Shown one piece after another: positions 16,267-23,804 of a DNA stretch of 64,000 nucleotides. This DNA comes from VRUE01 sp963816785 (GTDB lineage: Bacteria > Actinomycetota > Thermoleophilia > Solirubrobacterales > 70-9): positions 930,001 to 994,000 of the forward strand of contig CAWFLL010000004.1 of the NCBI GenBank assembly GCA_963816785.1, written 5' to 3'. The position numbers were made by a program, and so were the translations under genes. Below the pieces are notes generated by a model. The model searched no databases, was not told the DNA's origin, and saw only the letters and a program-made list of their open reading frames with translations. Each line of letters starts with the position of its first letter. Positions within the stretch are counted from its first letter, which is position 1.

Positions 16267-16683
16267 TCAGGCCGTTTCCGCCGCGTCCAGGGCGGCGAGC
16301 ATGGCTTGGATTGGAATGCGTCCCGTCGCGACCAGCTGGCCCCCTGAGCGGCGAACCGCGGAGGCGAAGGGCGCCGCCCAGCGGTTCTCGTAGACGAGCA
16401 ACGCGGCCGAGGTGCCGGGCTCGAGTGCGCCCCCGGCTTCGTCGGTGTCATCTTCTGAGAGCAGCCCCGACGAGGCACCCTCGAAGTCCGCAAATGCCGC
16501 TACCTTGTCACCTAGGTCGGAGATCTCGAGCTTGGTGACGGAGCCGTCCTCGGCCTTCATTAGGAAGACGAGGTCGAGGATGCGGATCAAGCCGCGATCG
16601 ACCAAGTCGAGTAGATGCGGCGCCGCCTCTCCGGTCGGCTGGCGCTCCGGCCACTCGACCAGCAGGTAGTCGATTGGGCCCAT
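16267..16683 (-). CDS. DUF6325 family protein
   Basis: 138 residues from the ATG at 16683 (MGPIDYLLVEWPERQPTGEA), the usual DUF6325 start; an in-frame ATG at 16722 is the alternative. Motifs: HLLDLVDRGLIRILDLVFLM, acidic middle, then ALLVYENRWAAPFASAVRRS and a closing GRIPIQAMLAALDAAE. Family members are small alpha/beta proteins, often next to SHOCT proteins, possibly membrane-stress related. Function is not established. It forms a two-gene operon with the SHOCT gene. Confidence 0.82.
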   Translation of the reverse strand: MGPIDYLLVEWPERQPTGEAAPHLLDLVDRGLIRILDLVFLMKAEDGSVTKLEISDLGDKVAAFADFEGASSGLLSEDDTDEAGGALEPGTSAALLVYENRWAAPFASAVRRSGGQLVATGRIPIQAMLAALDAAETA

Positions 16684-16853
16684 TTCGTTGAACTCTTCGA
16701 CGCTCAAACCCGCTCCCTTCATCGTGATCAAGTGACCCGGCCCACTAACCGTACCGCCGCTCGGGCTGCGCAACATCATCTGAACAGGGGTGATGGTCGA
16801 GGCCACCCCTGGGATACGCTCAGCCGGAGTCGGCAGATCCAATGTCGCCCCGG

Positions 16854-16917
16854 CGTTTGTCTACCCGACGCTGACCGCCGCAATATCGAATGCGGTCTCT
16901 CCCGTCGCGCGCGCCTC
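16854..16917 (+). pseudogene. Short relic of an MFS transporter gene
   Basis: The translation FVYPTLTAAISNAVSPVARA mirrors LVYPTLIAAISDAVVPVARA in the MFS gene at 14332-14391. By eye the two stretches agree at roughly 50 of 60 bases. Nothing recognisable precedes or follows, so this is a remnant of a second MFS gene, left just upstream of the permease. It suggests that a similar MFS cassette once stood here. Confidence 0.6.
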
Positions 16918-16988
16918 GACATGCCCCGCAGAGACATCTCGAGAGAGGTTGACGAGACGATCGGCACCCAGGATCGTTCCGTGGCGCG

Positions 16989-18143
16989 ATGAGCGAAATG
17001 GTCAGCATCGCTGGGAACGGCCTCGAACAGTCCTTCCTGATGGCCTACGCGGTCTGGTGGGCGCTGGTCCTTGGCTTTGCGATCTCGGCGATCGTCCAGG
17101 CTTGGGTTCCCCGCCAGAGGATCGAGCGCGCGCTCTCGGGCGGCGGTCTTCTGCCGGTCGCCAGGGCAACCGGTCTTGGCGCCGCTTCGTCCTCTTGCTC
17201 CTACGCAGCGATCGCAATAGCCAAGTCGCTCTTTCAGAAGGGCGCCTCGGCGGCCTCGGCTTTGGCCTTCCAGTTCGCTTCGACCAACCTGGTCTGGGAG
17301 CTGGGACTGGTGCTGTGGGTCTTGCTCGGCTGGCAGTTCACGCTGGCGGAGTACGTCGGAGGGATCGTGATGATTGCCTTGATGGCGGCGACGCTTCGCT
17401 TCTTTGTCTCCCCGAGGCTCGAGGAGGCGGCTCGCCGCCATGCCCAGGCCGCCGACACGGGCCACCAGCATCACATAGCGGGATCGGAGCAGCTGAACTG
17501 GCGCGAGCGCCTGACCAGGGCGGATGCCTGGTCAGACGTCGCCCACAACTTCCGCGGCGACTGGCAGATGCTGTGGAAGGAGATTCTGGTCGGCTTCCTG
17601 CTTGCCGGCTTCATCGGCCTGTTGGGAGATGATTTCTTCAACGGAATCTTCTTGAAGGACGCGCCACCGGCCATCGAGGCGATCGAGAACGTGCTGGCCG
17701 GCCCGATCATCGCCGTACTCAGCTTCGTCTGCTCGATTGGCAACATCCCCCTGGCGGCGGTGCTGTGGTCGGGCGGGATCAGCTTCGCCGGGGTGATGGC
17801 TTTCATCTTCGCCGACCTGATCGTGTTGCCGATCATCGCCGCATACCGCAAGTTCTACGGAACGGCGTTCGCCCTGCGGATCACGGCTCTGATGCTGATG
17901 ACGATGGTGATCGCCGCACTGGCCGTCGATGGCCTGTTCAGTGCTTTGGGCCTGACCCCGACCGGACCCCGGCCCACCCGCGAGGACATATTCGGCTCGG
18001 TGGAGCTCGACTACAAGCTCGTGCTCAATGTCCTCGCCACGGTTGTCTTTGTGGCGTTGTTCTGGCTGACCTTCGAGAGTGAGAAGCCGGGCCAATCGAA
18101 GCCCGCATCTGATCCCAAAGCGGCGACCGCACCGTCCGGATAG
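16989..18143 (+). CDS. Permease of the YraQ/ArsP-like family
   Basis: 384 residues with about nine membrane helices. The duplicated core motif of the family is visible twice: GLGAASSSCSYAAIAIAKSL near residue 65 and FVCSIGNIPLAAVLWSGG near residue 245. Between them lie a His-rich cytoplasmic loop (HAQAADTGHQHHIAG) and the text DVAHNFRGDWQMLWKEILVG. Known members include ArsP, which exports trivalent methylated arsenicals, while others have no known cargo. With an ArsM-like enzyme 5 kb away a methylarsenical efflux role is tempting, but the two are separated by the tRNA fragments. An alternative start is the ATG at 16998. Confidence 0.8.
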   Translation: MSEMVSIAGNGLEQSFLMAYAVWWALVLGFAISAIVQAWVPRQRIERALSGGGLLPVARATGLGAASSSCSYAAIAIAKSLFQKGASAASALAFQFASTNLVWELGLVLWVLLGWQFTLAEYVGGIVMIALMAATLRFFVSPRLEEAARRHAQAADTGHQHHIAGSEQLNWRERLTRADAWSDVAHNFRGDWQMLWKEILVGFLLAGFIGLLGDDFFNGIFLKDAPPAIEAIENVLAGPIIAVLSFVCSIGNIPLAAVLWSGGISFAGVMAFIFADLIVLPIIAAYRKFYGTAFALRITALMLMTMVIAALAVDGLFSALGLTPTGPRPTREDIFGSVELDYKLVLNVLATVVFVALFWLTFESEKPGQSKPASDPKAATAPSG

Positions 18144-18368
18144 TCGCTCCCTGGCCGGCAATCAGCAGAAAGGTGCGCCTAGTGCATCGAGCCCGCACGC
18201 CCAGAGTCGCCGTCGCTCATCGAGCCGCCTCCCATCGACCTCTCCTCCATTCCCTGCATGGTCTGCATCGCACGCATCGCCTTCGGTGACCCCGGCACGG
18301 GGAATCCGGGGACGCTCGTCGGCGTAAACGCGACCGCCAAGGTGGTTGACCACGAAAGGAGAAACACT

Positions 18369-18866
18369 GTGAGAGGTCTGGGCCGCGCGGTATTCATCGC
18401 GATCCTGCTCTTGATCGCGGGAACACTCAGCATCATCTACGGCATCGCTGCGATCGCCGACGCGAACTTCTGGGTGAACGAAAAGCACTTCGCTTTCGCC
18501 AACCTACACACCTGGGGCTGGATCACCGTGATCATCGGTGCGCTCGGGTCGCTTCTGGCGGTCGGTGGCGCCTACCCGTTCTGGTCGCTCGGCGTCTTTG
18601 CGATCTGCCTCTGGATCATCCACGGGCTCGTCGTGCTGGGTGAGCCCATCGAAGAGGAAAAGAGGCTGCCGGGCAGCTCCGATCCCGGTGCCGGGGGCCC
18701 CTCGCGGCTGAGCGAAACTCGATCGTTCGAGAGCAGCCGGCGCGATGCACGAGTTGGAGCCCTTCCGCTCACTACCGCGCCGCGCTGCTCGCGGACCCAG
18801 GCCGCTGGCTCTTCGGAGCAACCGCCAGATGAGCTAGCGCTCCCGCCTCCAGGATCGCATCAGTAG
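18369..18866 (+). CDS. DUF7144-like small membrane protein, internally shortened, with run-on tail
   Basis: GTG start at 18369 with AAGGAG seven bases upstream. The text GRAVFIAILLLIAGTLSIIY, then GIAAIADANFWVNEKHFAFA and HTWGWITVIIGAL matches the four-helix DUF7144 family. The middle helix pair seems lost: GALGSLLAVGGAYPFWSLGV jumps straight to the last helix (AICLWIIHGLVVLGEPI). After GEPIEEE the sequence becomes Ser/Arg-rich without character, so the original stop is probably missing and the last 60-70 residues are run-on. The end overlaps the convergent glutamate decarboxylase gene by seven bases. Confidence 0.6.
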   Translation: MRGLGRAVFIAILLLIAGTLSIIYGIAAIADANFWVNEKHFAFANLHTWGWITVIIGALGSLLAVGGAYPFWSLGVFAICLWIIHGLVVLGEPIEEEKRLPGSSDPGAGGPSRLSETRSFESSRRDARVGALPLTTAPRCSRTQAAGSSEQPPDELALPPPGSHQ

Positions 18867-20245
18867 CCAGTGCCGGTCTTGACCTGGCGACGCTCGGACT
18901 CGTGGGCGCCGCCCTTCTCCTCGAGGGTGGCGCATGCTTGCCGGATGTCCGCAGCCAGCCTGTCGACCTGCGCTCTACTCAGCGTCTCCTTGACGAGTGC
19001 GCGCATCACCTTAACGTCCTGCGCGTTTGGCGGCAGGGTGTAGGCGGGGACCATCCAGCCACGCTCGGCCGAGAGCTGCCAGGCGACGTCGAACTCGTCA
19101 TAGGGCTTATCGCCGGCGAGCCGGAAGGCGACCAGCGGAAGCTGCTCCTCCCCCTCGCCGATCAGATCGAAGTCCCCCTCGGCCTTGAGCCTCTCGGCCA
19201 GGGTGCGGGCGTTGTCCTGCATGATTCCGATCACGTAGGAGTACCCCTCCCGGCCGAGGCGGACGAAGTTGAAGTACTGGGCGAGCACCATCGCCGACCC
19301 GGTCGAGAAGTTGAGGGTGAAGGTGGCGTCGGTCTTCCCCAGATAGTTCTCCTCGAAGACGAGGTCCTGGGCGAGGTCGTCCTTTTCGCGGAAGATCAGC
19401 CAGCCGATCCCGGGGTAGACTAGGCCGAACTTGTGGCCGGAGACGTTGATCGAGCGAACCTGCTCGAGCCGGAAGTCCCACTCCGAGTCGGGATATAGGA
19501 ACGGCCAGACGAAGCCGCCGCTGGCTGCATCGACGTGGAGGGGGACATCGAGCCCCTTCTCGTCCCTGATCCTGACCAGGAGTTCGTTGATCCCGACGAT
19601 GTCGTCCCGGTGCCCGGTAAAGGTCGTGCCGAGGACGGCCGCGACGCCGATCGTGTTCTCGTCGATGTGCGGCTCGACGTCCTCCGGTCCGATCGTGTAC
19701 TTGCCCTCCTGCAGGGGCACGATCCGCGGCTCGACGTCGAAGTAGCGGCAGAACTTCTCCCAGACCACGTGGACGTCGCCGCCGAAGATCAGGTTGGGGG
19801 CATCGGTGGGCTTTCCCGCGGCCTCTCGGCGCTGGCGCCATTTCCACTTCAGCGACAGCGCGCCAAGCATGATCGCCTCCGAGGAGCCCTGGGTCCTCGC
19901 GCCGGTGGTCTCGCCAGGGGCGTTGAAGAGGTCGGCCAGCATCCGGACGCAGCGCTGCTCGATCTCAGCCGAGATCGGATACTCGGCGTGGTCGATGAAG
20001 TTGCGGTGGAGGTTCGCGGCGATCAGGCGCTGGGCCTCCGGCTCCATCCAGGTGGTGACGAAGGTCGCCAGGTTGCGTGCGGGGTCGCCCTCCACCGCAA
20101 GTTCCTCGCCGACCAGGCGCATCGCGTCGGTGGCGGACATCCCGCCGCTCGGGAACTCGCGGTCGGGAGCTTCCTCGACGAGGAACCGCGCACCGTACAG
20201 AACCTCGCCCTCGCTCGGACTGTCCCCCGCCGGTCGCATGCTCAA
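18860..20245 (-). CDS. gadB: Glutamate decarboxylase (PLP-dependent)
   Basis: 461 residues, the usual length of bacterial GadB. Motifs: CVRMLADLFNAPGETTGART with the substrate-loop TQGSSEAIMLGAL, HVDAASGGFVWPFLYPD (PLP-pyridine Asp), and the Schiff-base Lys in INVSGHKFGLVYPGIGWL. The C-terminus EEKGGAHESERRQVKTGTGY has the flexible tail that in E. coli GadB acts in pH gating. Reaction: glutamate + H+ to GABA + CO2, usually for acid tolerance. No glutamate/GABA antiporter is adjacent. The start may be MSMRPAG or the ATG two codons later. Confidence 0.95.
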   Translation of the reverse strand: MSMRPAGDSPSEGEVLYGARFLVEEAPDREFPSGGMSATDAMRLVGEELAVEGDPARNLATFVTTWMEPEAQRLIAANLHRNFIDHAEYPISAEIEQRCVRMLADLFNAPGETTGARTQGSSEAIMLGALSLKWKWRQRREAAGKPTDAPNLIFGGDVHVVWEKFCRYFDVEPRIVPLQEGKYTIGPEDVEPHIDENTIGVAAVLGTTFTGHRDDIVGINELLVRIRDEKGLDVPLHVDAASGGFVWPFLYPDSEWDFRLEQVRSINVSGHKFGLVYPGIGWLIFREKDDLAQDLVFEENYLGKTDATFTLNFSTGSAMVLAQYFNFVRLGREGYSYVIGIMQDNARTLAERLKAEGDFDLIGEGEEQLPLVAFRLAGDKPYDEFDVAWQLSAERGWMVPAYTLPPNAQDVKVMRALVKETLSRAQVDRLAADIRQACATLEEKGGAHESERRQVKTGTGY

Positions 20246-20291
20246 CGAGACTACTGGGCCGGGTCCTGGGCCGAGTCTGGGCGAGGCCCGC

Positions 20292-20672
20292 CTAGGGTTC
20301 GTGCAGGACCGAGATGATGTTGCCGGCAGGATCCTTGAACCAGGCGATGTCGGGCCCGTTCCCGCGCGAGATCGCCTTCTCGTCCTGGTCGAAGCCCTCG
20401 TAGCGCTCGAACTGCACTCCTCGCTCGGCGAGCCCGTCGACCGCCGCCTCGACGTCGTCGACCTGGAATCCGAGGACCGTGTAGGTCGCCGGCGTGAAGT
20501 CCGGCTTCAGATAGACCAGAGTGTCGCGGCCACCGGCGAGATGGAGCGAGAGCAGACCGTTTTCCTCGTCGAGCACCTCGGTATTGATCCCGAGCGTCTC
20601 GCCGTAGAACTCCCGGGCCTTCCCGATGTCGTCGACAGCGAAGCTGTTGACAGCCTCGGTGTTCTCGAACAT
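20292..20672 (-). CDS. VOC-superfamily (glyoxalase/bleomycin-resistance-like) protein
   Basis: 126 residues from the ATG at 20672, preceded by AGGAG; the longer frame to 20720 is not supported. Two beta-alpha-beta-beta-beta modules: NSFAVDDIGKAREFYGETLG and GFQVDDVEAAVDGLAERGVQ. The end DIAWFKDPAGNIISVLHEP carries the usual metal-site Glu position (GNIISV). Likely a metal-dependent small-molecule enzyme or a binding protein. Substrate unknown. Confidence 0.88.
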   Translation of the reverse strand: MFENTEAVNSFAVDDIGKAREFYGETLGINTEVLDEENGLLSLHLAGGRDTLVYLKPDFTPATYTVLGFQVDDVEAAVDGLAERGVQFERYEGFDQDEKAISRGNGPDIAWFKDPAGNIISVLHEP

Positions 20673-20750
20673 TGCGACTCCTTTCCTGCCCTGATGACCG
20701 TTGCCGGTCGGCAAAGTCATCGGGCCTCGTGCCTGCGCTGTTGCACTCTC

Positions 20751-21095
20751 CTACCCGGCCAGCTCCGGGATATGGCGCTCGATGTGAAGCGCGATCGTTT
20801 CTCGCACCCACTGCTGGGTCGCCGCGTCCGCCATCCGGTAGCGGCCGAGCAGCATCTTCTGGTCGGTGAGGGGCAGGCCGGCGATCTCCCAGCTGACGGC
20901 GAGGCGCTCGAAGAGGAGCTCTGAGCGGCGCCGCCAGGCGTCGTCGACCGACGTGGCGTCGGTCGCGGGGCCTCCCCCCAGCTTTCTGATCGTCCCCGCG
21001 CTGAGGGACTCGCGCAGGGTCAGGACGTTGCCATCGGCATCGGTGTAGGCGACCGTCGCGGCTTTCTCGCGGGAGCGTCTCTTGCGGCGGGCCAT
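20751..21095 (-). CDS. Conserved-looking hypothetical protein
   Basis: 114 residues from the ATG at 21095 (MARRKRRSREKAATVAYTDA). After a very basic N-terminus the sequence has VLTLRESLSAGTIRKLGG and a helical C-terminal half (SVDDAWRRRSELLFERLAVS, LLGRYRMADAATQQWVRETI). I do not recognise the family. Good codon bias against the opposite strand and clean spacing from ArfB (37 bases) support a real gene. Confidence 0.6.
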   Translation of the reverse strand: MARRKRRSREKAATVAYTDADGNVLTLRESLSAGTIRKLGGGPATDATSVDDAWRRRSELLFERLAVSWEIAGLPLTDQKMLLGRYRMADAATQQWVRETIALHIERHIPELAG

Positions 21096-21132
21096 CGGCA
21101 GAAGTCTGGCAGGGCGCTGGGCCCAGCGTTGC

Positions 21133-21549
21133 TCAATCGGGCCCCTCGCCGGGCTTGCGCCGGGCGCGCTTGCGCTCAGCGGTGCGGCGCTTCTGCTCGA
21201 GCCGTCGCTCGCGGGAGGCGCGGCTGGGCCTGGTCGGGCGGCGCCGGCGTTGCACCCGCAGCCCGGCCGCGATCTTCTCCGCCAGGCGCTCAAGGGCGAG
21301 CTCCCGGTTGCGCGCCTGGCCGCGCGCCTCCTGGGCGACCGCGGTGACGACGGGGCCGACCCGCTCCAGCAGCCTGGCCCGCTGCGACTCATCGAGCGCG
21401 CCGGAGGCCTCGACGTCGAAGGCGGCTTCCACGCGCGAGGCGGTGACGTTGGCATGCTGGCCGCCGGGGCCGGAAGAGCGGCTGGCGCGCAGCTCGACCT
21501 CGGCAAGCGGGATCGAGAGGCCCTCGTTGATCTTCAGCTCGTCTGCCAC
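21133..21549 (-). CDS. arfB: Alternative ribosome-rescue factor ArfB (YaeJ/ICT1-type)
   Basis: 138 residues, typical ArfB length. The catalytic GGQ motif sits in RASRSSGPGGQHANVTASRV near residue 30, followed by the ELALERLAEKIAAGL helix and the very basic tail RRLEQKRRTAERKRARRKPG that enters the empty mRNA channel. Known role: hydrolyses peptidyl-tRNA on ribosomes stalled at the end of non-stop mRNAs. It forms a short minus-strand run with the pterin dehydratase gene 20 bases upstream. Confidence 0.93.
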   Translation of the reverse strand: MADELKINEGLSIPLAEVELRASRSSGPGGQHANVTASRVEAAFDVEASGALDESQRARLLERVGPVVTAVAQEARGQARNRELALERLAEKIAAGLRVQRRRRPTRPSRASRERRLEQKRRTAERKRARRKPGEGPD

Positions 21550-21569
21550 CCCTCCAAGGTAGCCGCGGC

Positions 21570-21845
21570 TCAGGCGAGGGCGTCGATCTTCGCCGACAGC
21601 TCGAAATCGGCGGCGGTGACGCCGCCCACCGAATGGGTAGAGAGGCTGATCGTGACCGTGTCCCAGGAGATCTCGACGTCGGGGTGATGGTTCATCGCCT
21701 CGGCCGGCTCGACGATGCTGTCGAGGAAGCGGACCGAGCCGACGAAGTCGGCGCGCTCGAAGGACTTCCTGATCGCCTGGCCATCCCGCTCCCAGCCGGG
21801 ATGCTCGGACAGCCTCGCCTCGATCTCCTGATCGCTCAGCGGCAT
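21570..21845 (-). CDS. phhB: 4a-hydroxytetrahydrobiopterin dehydratase (PCD)
   Basis: 91 residues from the ATG at 21845 (MPLSDQEIEARLSEHPGWER). The active-site signature is AEAMNHHPDVEISWDTVTIS followed by STHSVGGVTAADFELSAKID, with the His-His-Pro and the second His visible. Known role: dehydration of pterin-4a-carbinolamine after aromatic amino-acid hydroxylase turnover, or a related pterin repair role. It is divergent from the GST gene across 38 bases. Confidence 0.92.
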   Translation of the reverse strand: MPLSDQEIEARLSEHPGWERDGQAIRKSFERADFVGSVRFLDSIVEPAEAMNHHPDVEISWDTVTISLSTHSVGGVTAADFELSAKIDALA

Positions 21846-21883
21846 CGTCCGGACTATGCTGGCAGGGCGGCCGGGAATAAGCA

Positions 21884-22699
21884 ATGAGCGAGGAGCTACC
21901 AACCCTCTGGCAGATCAGCGTCTCCCACTACAGCGAGAAGGCGCGCTGGGCGCTCGCCCACAAGGAGGTTGCCCACCGGCGCCGAGCGCCGGCGGGGGGC
22001 GCGCACATGCCCGTCGCGCTATGGCTGACCCGCGGCGCCCAGACGACATTCCCGGTGTTGACGCTCGACGGGCGCAACATCGGCGACTCGACCGCGATCA
22101 TCGCCGCGCTGGAGGAGAGATACCCGGAGCCCGCCCTCTACCCCGCCGACCCCGCGCTGCGCCGGCGCGCCCTCGAGCTCGAGGACTACTTCGACGAGGA
22201 ACTCGGTCCCCATTCCCGGCTGCTCGCGTGGCACGAGCTGCGCAGCGATAGCGACCGCTTCCGTCAGGTCGTCGAACAGTCGCTGCCCGCGTCGATGAGG
22301 CGGCTGGGCGGGCTACCAACCTCCTACGCCCGCGTCTACACGAGCCTCCGGTACGGGGTTGCCGACCCGGAGGCCGCCGAGCTGGCCCGGACGAAGATCC
22401 TCGCCGCGCTCGACCGGCTCGACGCGGAGCTGGAGGCGAACGGGGGCGAGTACCTCGTCGGCGACGGCTTCACGGTCGCCGACCTCACCGCGGCGTCGCT
22501 CTTCTATCCACTGGTGCTCCCCGAGGAGGGGCCGGTATCGATCGACCTGGGCCTGCCGGCGGGGCTCGAGGAATTCCGCGCTCCATTGATGGAGCGCCCG
22601 GGCTACGTCTGGGTCGAAGAGATGTTCCGTCGCCACCGCAAGCCGGGGCGGGGGCGGCCCGCGGCGGCGAGGGCCGATCGCGAGATGGCTACGGAATGA
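21884..22699 (+). CDS. Glutathione S-transferase-family protein
   Basis: 271 residues. The N-terminal thioredoxin-like domain begins PTLWQISVSHYSEKARWALA, with the catalytic Ser/Tyr position in SHYSEKARW, then the cis-Pro TFPVLTLDGRNIGDSTAIIA. The all-helical C-terminal domain ends LVGDGFTVADLTAASLFYPL, the GST N-capping box (DGFTVAD). Actinobacteria generally lack glutathione, so the thiol cofactor is uncertain. The tail overlaps the convergent ADH gene by 11 bases. Confidence 0.88.
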   Translation: MSEELPTLWQISVSHYSEKARWALAHKEVAHRRRAPAGGAHMPVALWLTRGAQTTFPVLTLDGRNIGDSTAIIAALEERYPEPALYPADPALRRRALELEDYFDEELGPHSRLLAWHELRSDSDRFRQVVEQSLPASMRRLGGLPTSYARVYTSLRYGVADPEAAELARTKILAALDRLDAELEANGGEYLVGDGFTVADLTAASLFYPLVLPEEGPVSIDLGLPAGLEEFRAPLMERPGYVWVEEMFRRHRKPGRGRPAAARADREMATE

Positions 22700-23723
22700 G
22701 GACGATCTTCAGCGCCTCGCGATTGTCGTAGAGCCGGTAGGCGTCGGGCACCTCGTCGAGCTTCATCCGGTGGGTGACCAGCGGGGCGGGATCCAGCTTG
22801 CCCGCCTCGATCAGGGACAGGACCCGGTCGACGTGGGCGATGACGTTGGCCAGCCCCAGGCGCAGCGTCAGCCCCTTCAGCCAGGCGAGGCCGATCGGGA
22901 CCTCGCCCTTGCCTGCATAGGCGCCGATCCCGGACACCGTGCCGGCATCGCGAACCAGGCTGATCGCCATCGCAAGCGGAGCAGGGTCGCCAACCGCATC
23001 GACGACCACGTCAACCCCGCGCCCGTCGGTCGCGGCCCGCACAGCCCGTTTCGGATCCTCCTCGGTGAGGTGAAGCGGCACGGCGCCGAACTCGGCCGCC
23101 ATCTCGAGACGCGGCGCGACCGAGTCGATCGCGAAGACCCTGCTCGCGCCGGCCGCGCGTGCAGCCTGGACCGCGCAGAGCCCGACCGGCCCAAGCCCGA
23201 GCACCGCCACCGTGTCGCCCGGCCGCGTGCCCGCGTGCTCGATCGAGTGGAAGCCGGTCCCCATCACGTCGCCCGCGAACAGCGCCACATCGTCGGAGAC
23301 GCCCTCCGGCACCCGCCGCAGCGTCAGGTCGGCCCTCGGCACGAGCAGCAACTCCGCCTGGGCGCCCTGGAGGTCGCCGAGCTTCGAGCCATGGCCGAAG
23401 ATCCGGCCCCGCTCGCAGCGATGGTAGTCGCCGCGCAGGCAGGCGGCGCAGGTCGCGCAGGCGGTGTGGAAGCAGCCGAGCACGCGGTCGCCCTCGGCGA
23501 CCCGCTCGACGTTGCCGCCGACCGCCAGGACCGTGCCGACGTACTCGTGGCCGATCGTGAAGCCGGTCTCGACCGGGACCCGACCGTGGTAGATGTGGAG
23601 GTCTGAGCCGCAGATCCCACTCGCCTCGACCCTGATCAGCGCCTCGTCGGCGGCGCCGATCTCGGGATCGGGCTTCTCGTCTACCCGGACCTCGCCGGGC
23701 GCCTGGAAGGTGACGGCTCGCAT
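22689..23723 (-). CDS. Zinc-dependent alcohol dehydrogenase (MDR superfamily)
   Basis: 344 residues. Catalytic Zn ligands are in SGICGSDLHIYHG and GHEYVG. The structural Zn loop has four Cys in CATCAACLRGDYHRC. The Rossmann motif is AVLGLGPVGLCAVQAARAAG, followed by DSVAPRLEMA, whose Asp favours NAD. The RIFGHGSKLGDLQGAQAELL text groups it with glutathione-independent formaldehyde or general alcohol dehydrogenases. A large hairpin lies just upstream of its start, so it probably has its own promoter. Confidence 0.92.
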   Translation of the reverse strand: MRAVTFQAPGEVRVDEKPDPEIGAADEALIRVEASGICGSDLHIYHGRVPVETGFTIGHEYVGTVLAVGGNVERVAEGDRVLGCFHTACATCAACLRGDYHRCERGRIFGHGSKLGDLQGAQAELLLVPRADLTLRRVPEGVSDDVALFAGDVMGTGFHSIEHAGTRPGDTVAVLGLGPVGLCAVQAARAAGASRVFAIDSVAPRLEMAAEFGAVPLHLTEEDPKRAVRAATDGRGVDVVVDAVGDPAPLAMAISLVRDAGTVSGIGAYAGKGEVPIGLAWLKGLTLRLGLANVIAHVDRVLSLIEAGKLDPAPLVTHRMKLDEVPDAYRLYDNREALKIVLIP

Positions 23724-23747
23724 CGGCGCGAACCGTATCGCTCCCCC

Positions 23748-23796
23748 GCCGACGGGCCGGAAACGGGACCTATAGGCCCGTTTCCGGCCCGTCGGC
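23748..23796 (-). terminator. 20-bp perfect hairpin downstream of the HD-GYP gene
   Basis: GCCGACGGGCCGGAAACGGG (23748-23767) is perfectly inverted at 23777-23796. Inside the loop CCT/AGG can pair further. It lies nine bases after the HD-GYP stop (23805) on the minus strand and before the ADH start (23723), so it should terminate the HD-GYP transcript. There is no clear T-run. Confidence 0.7.
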
Positions 23797-23804
23797 CTCG
23801 AAGC

